Below are positions 1-5,498 of a stretch of DNA of 5,498 bases, in pieces. Position numbers and translations under genes: made by a program. Each line of letters starts with the position of its first letter. The stretch's first letter is position 1. Below the pieces are notes generated by a model, which saw only the letters and a program-made list of their open reading frames with translations, was not told the origin of the DNA and did no database searches. Origin of the DNA: an uncultured delta proteobacterium (GTDB lineage Bacteria; UBA10199; GCA-002796325; 1-14-0-20-49-13); assembly GCA_903868375.1 (NCBI GenBank), contig CAIPVD010000273.1, positions 1-5,498 of the forward strand, in the 5' to 3' direction.

Positions 1-981
1 GCCGGCAAGAAGAACCGTGCCGCCGATAGATGCCCAAGCGGCGGCCCATGGTTTGTCATTTATCGCGTCTATGCAAAAATTATTCGTTTCAACTACATTG
101 TCCCACGCAATTCCGCCCAGTTCATTTTTGAAACAATCTTCAAGGTGAGCGATCGCTTTTGGTTTTGTATTATCAGCTGGCTGGTCGGCCCACGGAAACG
201 AGGAAGTAGGGTTTTTTGAAATGTTTCCCAGGGCCTTTTTTTCTTCCTTGGTCAAGATAGATATCATGGCTTGTCCGCAAAGCCATTCAAGGCTTACGGT
301 CTGGTCCACAGGATCGCCTGATACTATATCATTTGTATTCAAGCTTGCAAAATCGAGTTCGTAACGGCTCTCATCCTGATTCCAAGATGGAACGGTGGTG
401 CTTAGGCATTGGTATGCCAGTTTTCTGAAGTCGCTATCCTGTTCGATTGAAAGTTTTTGCTCTGCAAGCTCCAAGCTTTCTTTTTGTTCCGTGAATGTTT
501 CGCGCAGACAGCGTGGCAGGTGAGCCTCTTTTACGGCGGTAGATAGAATGGAAGCCACGCCTCTACAAAGATCTACCGTGTCAGTGGTTAAAAGCCCCCA
601 ATTTGTTTTTCGAAGTTCATAACCTGGGTCGTTCTCGCATTTATCTTGATCGGTGGCCCAGCCAAAAGATGGAATGACGTTCTGCTTACAAAAATCATAT
701 TTTCCAGGGCTTGCAAATCTTAAGGAATCCCGGAAGACTCGTTGAAACAAGGTGAGTTTTTTAGGTTCGGAAGGCTTTTTTGTGGGGTCGATAGGATTTG
801 TGTCCGCGTCCTGCTGAAAGCGTGTAGTGGCGGCAGTTTCAGCCAAACCCTTTATTACCTCCGCTGCTTTATCGGCGTGGTCGTTGCTTCTGCACAAACC
901 GGCCATGGTTATGTATTTGCTAAGGTCACAACCCGAAACCAAAAGGCTGTCCGGATTGACCGGCGATAAATTTGGTGCCAT
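1..981 (-). CDS. Unrecognised cysteine-rich protein, N-terminal 327 residues (3' end outside window)
   Basis: I do not recognise this protein. The open frame begins at an ATG (979-981) preceded by GGAGG six bases upstream, and stays open for 327 codons to the window edge. There is no N-terminal signal peptide or early membrane segment. Ten cysteines are spread through the visible part (C18, C30, C98, C115, C139, C158, C192, C235, C283, C303), about 3 percent, which is high for a cytoplasmic protein. Residues 55-75 are rich in D, P and K and look like a flexible linker. Residues 160-185 are charged and probably helical. The last visible residues (about 312-327, WAAAWASIGGTVLLAG) turn hydrophobic and could begin a transmembrane helix. 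The gene lies 76 bp downstream of the PLD-family gene on the same strand, with no convincing terminator between them, so co-transcription is likely. A role as partner, substrate or immunity factor of the PLD protein is only a guess. Confidence 0.8.
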   Translation of the reverse strand, partial: MAPNLSPVNPDSLLVSGCDLSKYITMAGLCRSNDHADKAAEVIKGLAETAATTRFQQDADTNPIDPTKKPSEPKKLTLFQRVFRDSLRFASPGKYDFCKQNVIPSFGWATDQDKCENDPGYELRKTNWGLLTTDTVDLCRGVASILSTAVKEAHLPRCLRETFTEQKESLELAEQKLSIEQDSDFRKLAYQCLSTTVPSWNQDESRYELDFASLNTNDIVSGDPVDQTVSLEWLCGQAMISILTKEEKKALGNISKNPTSSFPWADQPADNTKPKAIAHLEDCFKNELGGIAWDNVVETNNFCIDAINDKPWAAAWASIGGTVLLAG

Positions 982-987
982 ATTTTG

Positions 988-992
988 CCTCC
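988..992 (-). promoter_or_regulatory. Ribosome binding site of the cysteine-rich protein gene
   Basis: The - strand reads GGAGG six bases before the ATG at 979-981, an ideal Shine-Dalgarno sequence and spacing. It fixes the start of a frame that would otherwise be only an open run off the window edge, and it supports this being a real gene. Confidence 0.8.
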
Positions 993-1057
993 ATCTCCCC
1001 TCAATTGTATCTTCGGCGCTTCGTCGAAAAAGTTGCTAACTATTTTTACTTCGTTTT

Positions 1058-2407
1058 TTATTGCGGTAGATCGACGCCATTATCAGAATGGTCGTCATAT
1101 ACCGAATTGGTCCCCTTTTCCGGCGCTGTTTCGACCATGGATCTGACGTCGGCGGATGGCTTTTTTGCGCATCTTCTAAATTCTTGCCAGGGTGCGCCCC
1201 CGTTGAAGTCTGCATTCATTTGAAGAAGCGTCTTGAGAACTAAATCGGATTTGTCGTCAAATTCTCCGAACTCGCGATTATTATCAAATGCGTTTTCCGA
1301 ACAGTTAGTCGAGCCGAGCCAAACGAATTTTTTATCCACCACGATACCTTTTGCATGCATGTATCCAGGCCGCCCATTTATGGTTTGATTCGCCATAAAT
1401 AAGTGTGATTTGATCGGCACGCAACTGGATTGTGAATTCCCTGCACATACATTATCGAATGCGCTGTAGGTATCGTCGAATTTTTTTGCGGCGCTACTGT
1501 TCATTGGGCCAAACGTACAAGGATCGGCTACGCTTATAACTATAGCCACTCCCCGCGCGGCCGCTTCTTGCAAGGCTTCGTTGATCTGGCCATCTTTTAA
1601 ATATTGTTCTTCCATATATATTGAACTCTTTGCATGTTTTAAAAAATCAAGAATGGGCGCGCGCGCGAAGGGACTGACCGTGACCTTGCCTTCAGGGTTC
1701 ATCTTATCAAGTAGTCCCTTTAGGTCGTAGCTCTTACCTTTAAAGTCGTGTTCAAAGATGGCCTCGAGCGGCACCGTGACCTTTGGATCGTTCTCGACCT
1801 TATTGTAGTCACGGTTGCATCTTTTTGGGTCAAAATGCTCGTTGCAGAAATTGGTAATGTCAAAATTTCCGGTGCTTATTAATGCTGTTGCGCCATGAAG
1901 AAGCTGGTCTTTGTTGACGGCGGGGTTGGCATTAAAAAGCGCCAGCTTCCCGTGTTCAAAACAATGTGCGGCATCAGAGCAAAGCTGCGTTTTATCAAAC
2001 GGAATATATGCGCTGCCATTTTTGTTCTTGGCGTTGATCTCCGCAACTAGCTTGCGCTGGTCGGCACAATTCGCCTTGTCTTTAGGGCTCATGTTAGCCT
2101 CTGCAGCCGCCTTTCCATTTAACAGAGTCTGCAGCGTTGTCCCGCCAGTCTTCACGGTAACGTCATCGGGAAATACCGGACAGGTGTCTTGCATCGGCGT
2201 TGGGTCCTTGATGATACGAATAACAACGCCCCTGGCAAACGCCCTGCGAATGGCGTCAAGAGCATCCTTGTCGTTCATTGTATATATTTCGATGTCAGCA
2301 GATTTTGTGTTCGGGTCGTCTAAATACTTGATTAGCTGAATGGGCCTTTCATTACCTAAGTACACGTTAGTAACTATCGGCTGCTGCGACGTTGCTGCAA
2401 TAGACAT
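1058..2407 (-). CDS. Phospholipase D-superfamily protein with two HKD motifs
   Basis: This complete 449-residue protein has the two-lobed PLD fold, whose members cleave or transfer phosphodiester bonds (phospholipids or nucleic acids) through a histidine. Lobe 1 (about 15-205) has the strand-helix-strand IEIYTMNDKDALDAIRRA followed by ARGVVIRIIKDP. Its catalytic motif is HGKLALFN (H152, K154) with STGN at 178-181 and CNRDY at 197-201. Lobe 2 (about 240-400) repeats this: SSIYMEEQYL, ARGVAIVISVADP, a canonical HAKGIVVD (H351, K353, D358), GSTN at 365-368 and NNREFGE at 376-382. Lobe 1 has Asn159 where the family usually has Asp, and a longer loop before STGN. There are 11 cysteines. No signal peptide is seen, and the frame upstream meets a stop without another ATG. 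The C-terminal tail from about 415 is polar and probably disordered. The start has GGAGG seven bases upstream. Substrate cannot be told from sequence: nuclease, phospholipase and toxin or effector roles all remain possible. Confidence 0.9.
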   Translation of the reverse strand: MSIAATSQQPIVTNVYLGNERPIQLIKYLDDPNTKSADIEIYTMNDKDALDAIRRAFARGVVIRIIKDPTPMQDTCPVFPDDVTVKTGGTTLQTLLNGKAAAEANMSPKDKANCADQRKLVAEINAKNKNGSAYIPFDKTQLCSDAAHCFEHGKLALFNANPAVNKDQLLHGATALISTGNFDITNFCNEHFDPKRCNRDYNKVENDPKVTVPLEAIFEHDFKGKSYDLKGLLDKMNPEGKVTVSPFARAPILDFLKHAKSSIYMEEQYLKDGQINEALQEAAARGVAIVISVADPCTFGPMNSSAAKKFDDTYSAFDNVCAGNSQSSCVPIKSHLFMANQTINGRPGYMHAKGIVVDKKFVWLGSTNCSENAFDNNREFGEFDDKSDLVLKTLLQMNADFNGGAPWQEFRRCAKKPSADVRSMVETAPEKGTNSVYDDHSDNGVDLPQ

Positions 2408-2414
2408 ATTGTTT

Positions 2415-2419
2415 CCTCC
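2415..2419 (-). promoter_or_regulatory. Ribosome binding site of the PLD-family gene
   Basis: GGAGG on the - strand, seven bases before the ATG at 2405-2407. It decides the start and so the absence of a signal peptide: the frame upstream has no other ATG before an in-frame TGA at about 2468-2470. Confidence 0.8.
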
Positions 2420-2422
2420 AAG

Positions 2423-2449
2423 TTTTACTGCGATGTGGCGGATTATAAT
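2423..2449 (+). promoter_or_regulatory. Possible divergent promoter for mnmE-mnmG
   Basis: A perfect TATAAT at 2444-2449 lies 65 bp before the mnmE start and overlaps the - strand -10 within the palindrome ATTATAAT (2442-2449). The -35 is poor: TTTTAC at 2423-2428 with a short 15-bp spacer, and there is no extended -10 TG. Transcription would begin near 2456. The -10 is seen directly; its use for mnmE is inferred from position. Confidence 0.35.
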
Positions 2450-2471
2450 AAGCGTTGTCGGATAAGGTCAA
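2442..2471 (-). promoter_or_regulatory. Sigma70-type promoter for the PLD / cysteine-rich gene pair
   Basis: Read on the - strand, TTGACC (2471-2466) is followed after 18 bp by a perfect TATAAT (2447-2442). Only the last base of the -35 differs from consensus. Transcription would begin near 2435, giving a leader of roughly 28 nt that contains the GGAGG of the PLD gene. By sequence this is the strongest promoter candidate in the spacer. No operator or binding site beyond the -10 symmetry is evident. Confidence 0.65.
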
Positions 2472-2513
2472 GGCAATTATCAAATTGCTTGCAAAATATT
2501 GGGTTTCCGCTAA

Positions 2514-3911
2514 ATGACGGTTCAAATTATGAACGAGGTTATTGCGGCCATATCAACCCCTGCGGGAGCTGGGGCGGTTGGAATGATAAGGATAAGTGGC
2601 GAAGGTGCTAAACGCGTCTTTGCACGGGTGTGGATAAGTGAGTATAATTCTGTGGATAAGCTTGAAACTCATCGATTTTATTATGGAAAAATAGCTGGTT
2701 TGTCCACGGACAAACCAGCTATCCCGAGCTTGTCGAGGGATCTCCCGAAATCAATTGATAATGTCTTGGCGGTCTGGATGAAGGCGCCACATTCTTATAC
2801 TGGCGAAGATGTCATAGAAATTCACTGTCATGGCGGCGCGTTTTCCACCAAGGCAGTTTTGAGCGCGGTCTTAAATGCCGGTGCGCGACCTGCCAACCCT
2901 GGTGAATTTACGAGGCGCGCGTTCTTAAATAATAAGATGGATCTCGTTCAGGCCGAAGGCGTTGCGGACATTATCAACGCTTCGAGCGAGCGGGCCCTTC
3001 GAATCGCAGAGGAACAGCTTAACGGAAAATTGTCGAAAGAGATACTTGCTGCGGAAGAAGAATTGAAAAGTACCAAGGCGTTCGTTGAGGCTACGATAGA
3101 TTTCCCTGAAGAAGATATAGAGATGATCGAGCACGAAAAGATCGGTTCGCAAATTGCAATCGTCCACAAAAGATTAAAAAAACTGTCGGATACTTATAGC
3201 GAAGGGAAATTCTATCGCGAGGGGGTTCGCGTTGCCATTATTGGAAAACCAAACGTTGGGAAGTCGAGCCTTCTGAATTCTTTGGTCGGTAGCGATCGGG
3301 CAATAGTCCATCAGACGCCAGGCACTACGCGCGATATAATAGAGGAAGATGTGCAGATCGACGGGATAAATTTTAAGTTGATAGATACAGCGGGACTTCG
3401 CGACGCTTTGTGCGAGATAGAAAAGATAGGCATAGAACATGCGCGGAGGCGGCTAGCGGGTGCGGATCTTGCGTTGGTTGTGCTTGATGGTAGTGCTTGC
3501 TTAACTTCCGAAGATGAAAAAATATTAGAGGAAACGAAGAACGTTTCAAGGATTCTTGTTGCGAACAAGTGCGATATTTGCTCCGTTTTGCCCATTGCCG
3601 ATATTCAAGTTTCGGCAAAAACTGGTGCTGGGCTAGATTTGTTAAAAGAAAAGTTGGCGGGTTTTGTTGGTGTACATAATTTTTCGGAGGCCGAAGGAAC
3701 GGTCGTTACAAACCTTCGCCACAAGAAGGCGCTTGATGAGACAATTTCTTTCTTGGATAAGGCTGGCGAATCGATAATAAAAAAAGAATCGGCAGAGTTC
3801 ATTGCGTTTCATATGCAGTCTGCCATGAATTCACTGGCCGGCATAACGGGTGAAGTGACTACAGAAGATGTCCTGAACGAGATATTCTCTAAATTTTGTA
3901 TCGGTAAATAA
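2514..3911 (+). CDS. mnmE: tRNA uridine-5-carboxymethylaminomethyl modification GTPase MnmE
   Basis: MnmE (TrmE/ThdF) is the K+-activated GTPase that, with MnmG, installs the (carboxymethyl)aminomethyl group on wobble U34 of certain tRNAs in the cytoplasm. Its 465 residues contain the folate-binding N-terminal domain (about 6-125, with SYTGEDVIEIHCHGG at 94-108), a helical domain, and an inserted G domain (about 235-388). The G domain shows G1 GKPNVGKSS (244-252), TTRD (271-274), DTAGLR (291-296), NKCD (351-354) and SAKTGAG (367-373). Glu303 matches the catalytic Glu of E. coli MnmE. The C-terminus is the family signature FCIGK, with Cys462. Residues about 60-80 are an extra loop coded by a palindromic element, roughly 12 residues longer than the E. 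coli and B. subtilis proteins as I recall them. The start is uncertain: ATG 2514 and ATG 2529 (residue 6) both fit the family and neither has a good Shine-Dalgarno. mnmG follows with no gap. Confidence 0.97.
   Translation: MTVQIMNEVIAAISTPAGAGAVGMIRISGEGAKRVFARVWISEYNSVDKLETHRFYYGKIAGLSTDKPAIPSLSRDLPKSIDNVLAVWMKAPHSYTGEDVIEIHCHGGAFSTKAVLSAVLNAGARPANPGEFTRRAFLNNKMDLVQAEGVADIINASSERALRIAEEQLNGKLSKEILAAEEELKSTKAFVEATIDFPEEDIEMIEHEKIGSQIAIVHKRLKKLSDTYSEGKFYREGVRVAIIGKPNVGKSSLLNSLVGSDRAIVHQTPGTTRDIIEEDVQIDGINFKLIDTAGLRDALCEIEKIGIEHARRRLAGADLALVVLDGSACLTSEDEKILEETKNVSRILVANKCDICSVLPIADIQVSAKTGAGLDLLKEKLAGFVGVHNFSEAEGTVVTNLRHKKALDETISFLDKAGESIIKKESAEFIAFHMQSAMNSLAGITGEVTTEDVLNEIFSKFCIGK
2629..2637 (-). 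other. Consensus DnaA-box 9-mer (first of a pair)
   Basis: TGTGGATAA on the + strand is the exact complement of TTATCCACA, the consensus DnaA box. It lies inside mnmE. The 9-mer identity is direct; DnaA binding is inferred. Confidence 0.45.
2651..2659 (-). other. Consensus DnaA-box 9-mer (second of a pair)
   Basis: This is a second exact TTATCCACA complement, in the same orientation, 22 bp start-to-start from the first; the identity extends to 10 bases (TGTGGATAAG). The two copies fall in different reading frames of mnmE (VWIS against SVDK), so they are not a protein-level repeat. Confidence 0.45.
2691..2722. repeat. Perfect 15-bp inverted repeat inside mnmE
   Basis: ATAGCTGGTTTGTCC (2691-2705) and GGACAAACCAGCTAT (2708-2722) are perfect reverse complements separated by AC, so this stretch could form a long hairpin in DNA or mRNA. 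It is read in frame as MnmE residues 60-70, in a loop of the N-terminal domain where homologues are shorter. It is too close to an intact coding frame to act as a terminator, and no T-run follows it. It looks like an inserted palindromic element. Confidence 0.85.
2721..2746. repeat. Imperfect hairpin adjoining the inverted repeat (IPSLSRDL-coding unit)
   Basis: ATCCCGA (2721-2727) pairs with TC (2733-2734) and GGGAT (2737-2741), with a GA bulge and the loop GCTTG. GGGA-TC-TCCC (2737-2746) gives a further small symmetry. In frame it reads IPSLSRDLP (MnmE residues 70-78). From memory, closely similar sequences (CCCGAGCTTGTCGAGGGA types) recur as dispersed palindromic repeats in many bacterial genomes; this window holds only one copy. 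Confidence 0.6.
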
Positions 3912-5498
3912 ATGTCAGAAAAATTCGACATAATAATCATAGGCGCGGGCCATGCGGGTGTTGAGGCAGCCCTTTCTTCTGCCAGGATTCTTGCGAAGCG
4001 GCAAGGTAGTGGTAAGGTGCTTCTTCTCACCGGGCGCCTTAATACCATCGGACACATGAGCTGCAATCCGGCGATTGGTGGCCTTGCGAAGGGGCACCTT
4101 GTACGCGAGATAGATGCGCTTGGCGGCGAGATGGGAGTTGCCGCGGATCTAACCGGCATACAATTCAGGCGCCTTAATATGAGCAAGGGGCCGGCGGTTC
4201 GCGCCACGCGCTGCCAATCTGATCGAAATAGTTACATGAGGCATATGCAGGACGTCGTTCTTGGTGAATCTGCAAAGGATATAAATCTTTTCACAAAGGA
4301 AGGGATGGTCGAAGAGATAGTTGTTAAAAGCGGAAGTGTGGTTGGTGTTAAGTTAAATGACGAAACTTTGATCGATGCGGAAAAGGTGATCGTTACGACC
4401 GGCACGTTTTTGAACGGGCTTCTTCATTATGGAATGGAACACGTAGAAGGCGGCAGGGCCGGCGATTTTGCATCGCATGGGCTTTCAAATTCTCTTCGAT
4501 CGATCGGTTTGGAACTTGGGCGGCTCAAGACCGGGACGTGCCCGCGTCTTAAGAGCAAGACGATCAACTATTCCGTTATGGCCAGGCAGGATGGCGATGA
4601 CCCCATGCCCAATTTTTCTTTTAGAAATGTAGGGCATCCGTTAAAGCAGCTCCCCTGCTTTATGATATATACATCAGCTGCAACGCACGAGGTTATCAAG
4701 TCGGCGCTGGGCAAATCGCCGCTCTATTCCGGAAAGATAAAAGGTGTTGGCCCTAGATATTGCCCATCTATCGAAGATAAGGTCGTTCGCTTTGCCGACA
4801 AGGAGCGACACCAGATATTCATTGAACCCGAAGGTTTGGATATAGATGAAGTGTATGTGAACGGACTATCCACTTCGCTGCCGCTTGATGTTCAGCTTCA
4901 AATGGTTCTCTCGATCAAGGGGCTAGAAAATGCGGAGATCGCAAAGGCTGGATATGCGGTCGAGTACGACTACGTTCCGCCAACGCAGCTTTATGCAAGT
5001 CTTGAGACAAAGAAGGTGAAGGGCTTGTATCTTGCGGGCCAGATAAATGGGACGTCTGGTTACGAAGAAGCGGCGGCGCAAGGACTTATGGCCGGCATAA
5101 ACGCGGCGCGCTCTATATTAAATGAAGAGCCACTTATTCTTTCGCGCGCTCAAGCCTACATCGGCGTATTAATAGATGACCTTGTGACGAAGGGGACGGA
5201 AGAACCTTATAGAATGTTTACCTCGCGTGCCGAATATCGCCTGCTGCTCCGCGAAGATAACGCCGATATGCGCCTCTCCCAAATAGGCCACGACGCCAGC
5301 CTGCTAGACGACGAACAATACGGCCGATTCGCCAAAAAAAGAGATCATATTAGAGAGCTTGTTAAGAGCGCGAAAGAGCTGATGAGAAGAAAGAAACCGT
5401 ATGATCTTTCTCACGAGGACGCAGAGGTTCAGGAGGCGGCTTCGATCGAACTAAAATATGATGGCTATCTTCGGGCGCAAGAATTCGAAGCGAACAAA
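3912..5498 (+). CDS. mnmG: tRNA uridine-5-carboxymethylaminomethyl modification enzyme MnmG, N-terminal 529 residues
   Basis: MnmG (GidA) is the FAD-dependent partner of MnmE in wobble-U34 modification. The N-terminus has the dinucleotide-binding motif IIIIGAGHAGVEAA (7-20). SCNPAIGG (50-57) and RYCPSIEDK (282-290) carry Cys51 and Cys284, matching the two functional cysteines of E. coli MnmG (C47 and C277). GTFLNGLLHYG (164-174), YLAGQINGTSGYEEAAAQG (373-391) and TSRAEYRLLLREDNADMRL (437-455) are further family signatures. The frame is open to the right edge, ending in the helical domain just past IELKYDGYL, so perhaps 80-100 C-terminal residues are missing. The stretch between about 475 and 510 is clearly shorter than in E. 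coli or B. subtilis. The ATG abuts the mnmE TAA (3909-3911) with only a weak GG seven bases upstream, so translation is probably coupled to mnmE. Confidence 0.97.
   Translation, partial: MSEKFDIIIIGAGHAGVEAALSSARILAKRQGSGKVLLLTGRLNTIGHMSCNPAIGGLAKGHLVREIDALGGEMGVAADLTGIQFRRLNMSKGPAVRATRCQSDRNSYMRHMQDVVLGESAKDINLFTKEGMVEEIVVKSGSVVGVKLNDETLIDAEKVIVTTGTFLNGLLHYGMEHVEGGRAGDFASHGLSNSLRSIGLELGRLKTGTCPRLKSKTINYSVMARQDGDDPMPNFSFRNVGHPLKQLPCFMIYTSAATHEVIKSALGKSPLYSGKIKGVGPRYCPSIEDKVVRFADKERHQIFIEPEGLDIDEVYVNGLSTSLPLDVQLQMVLSIKGLENAEIAKAGYAVEYDYVPPTQLYASLETKKVKGLYLAGQINGTSGYEEAAAQGLMAGINAARSILNEEPLILSRAQAYIGVLIDDLVTKGTEEPYRMFTSRAEYRLLLREDNADMRLSQIGHDASLLDDEQYGRFAKKRDHIRELVKSAKELMRRKKPYDLSHEDAEVQEAASIELKYDGYLRAQEFEANK

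Noticed and set aside
1027..1047. AT-rich hairpin in the gap between the two - strand genes as a terminator
   Set aside because: AAAAAGTT and AACTATTTTT pair only with a 2-nt bulge and a 3-bp core; there is no GC stem, so termination is not supported.
742..1223. Three short + strand open frames (742-969, 827-1039, 972-1223)
   Set aside because: They are antisense to the two - strand genes and the gap between them, lack a convincing ribosome binding site and show no recognisable motif.
1332..1340. TTATCCACC as a third DnaA box
   Set aside because: One mismatch at the last base, 1.3 kb away from the pair, and it encodes conserved residues (VVDKK) next to the second HKD motif.
1657..1667. Alternating GC run (11 nt) as a Z-DNA or slippage site
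   Set aside because: Short and explained by the codons for Phe-Ala-Arg-Ala-Pro in the PLD protein.
1911..2339. A 142-codon + strand open frame with hydrophobic stretches
   Set aside because: It lies wholly antisense to the PLD gene, whose HKD motifs prove the - strand frame; the apparent membrane segments are a by-product of the complementary codons.
2474..2487. CAATT-ATCA-AATTG inverted repeat upstream of mnmE as an operator
   Set aside because: Only 5-bp AT-rich arms in an AT-rich spacer; such symmetry is common by chance and no known operator matches it.
3809..4207. A 132-codon - strand open frame across the mnmE/mnmG junction
   Set aside because: Antisense to two clearly conserved genes, with low-complexity Arg/Pro/Ala composition typical of a shadow frame.
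1..5498. CRISPR array, tRNA or rRNA gene, transposase or attachment site
   Set aside because: No spaced direct repeats, no cloverleaf-like sequence, and no transposase-like frame or flanking terminal repeats were seen.

Overview
The window comes from a bacterium, probably Gram-negative. It carries the conserved tRNA-modification pair mnmE-mnmG on the + strand. Divergent from it, on the - strand, are two accessory-looking genes: a phospholipase D-superfamily protein and an unrecognised cysteine-rich protein. The MnmE and MnmG sequences look proteobacterial or deltaproteobacterial-like to my eye, but the window has no marker that settles the taxon. Base composition is intermediate.

Layout. Positions 1-981 (- strand) hold the first 327 codons of an unrecognised protein with 10 cysteines; it runs off the left edge. 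After a 76-bp gap, 1058-2407 (- strand) encode a complete 449-residue protein with two HKD (PLD) motifs. Both genes have a strong GGAGG ribosome binding site and probably share a transcript. The 106-bp divergent spacer (2408-2513) holds a good sigma70-type promoter for the - strand pair. Its -10 lies in an 8-bp palindrome, ATTATAAT, that also presents a -10 to the + strand. Positions 2514-3911 encode MnmE. MnmG starts at 3912, directly after the MnmE stop codon, and runs off the right edge at codon 529.

How they work together. MnmE (a GTPase) and MnmG (an FAD protein) form one complex that modifies U34 of certain tRNAs, so their zero-gap arrangement suits coupled translation. The PLD gene and its neighbour have no evident link to tRNA modification. 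They look like an independent two-gene unit of unknown role.

Points of most interest: (1) a 32-nt perfect inverted repeat followed by a second imperfect hairpin sits in frame inside mnmE and adds about 12 residues to its N-terminal domain, much as Rickettsia palindromic elements do; (2) two exact DnaA-box 9-mers (TTATCCACA) lie 22 bp apart in the same orientation just upstream of that element, in a gene pair that often lies near oriC; (3) the symmetric -10 shared by the divergent promoters; (4) the PLD/cysteine-rich pair, both with many cysteines but no visible signal peptide.
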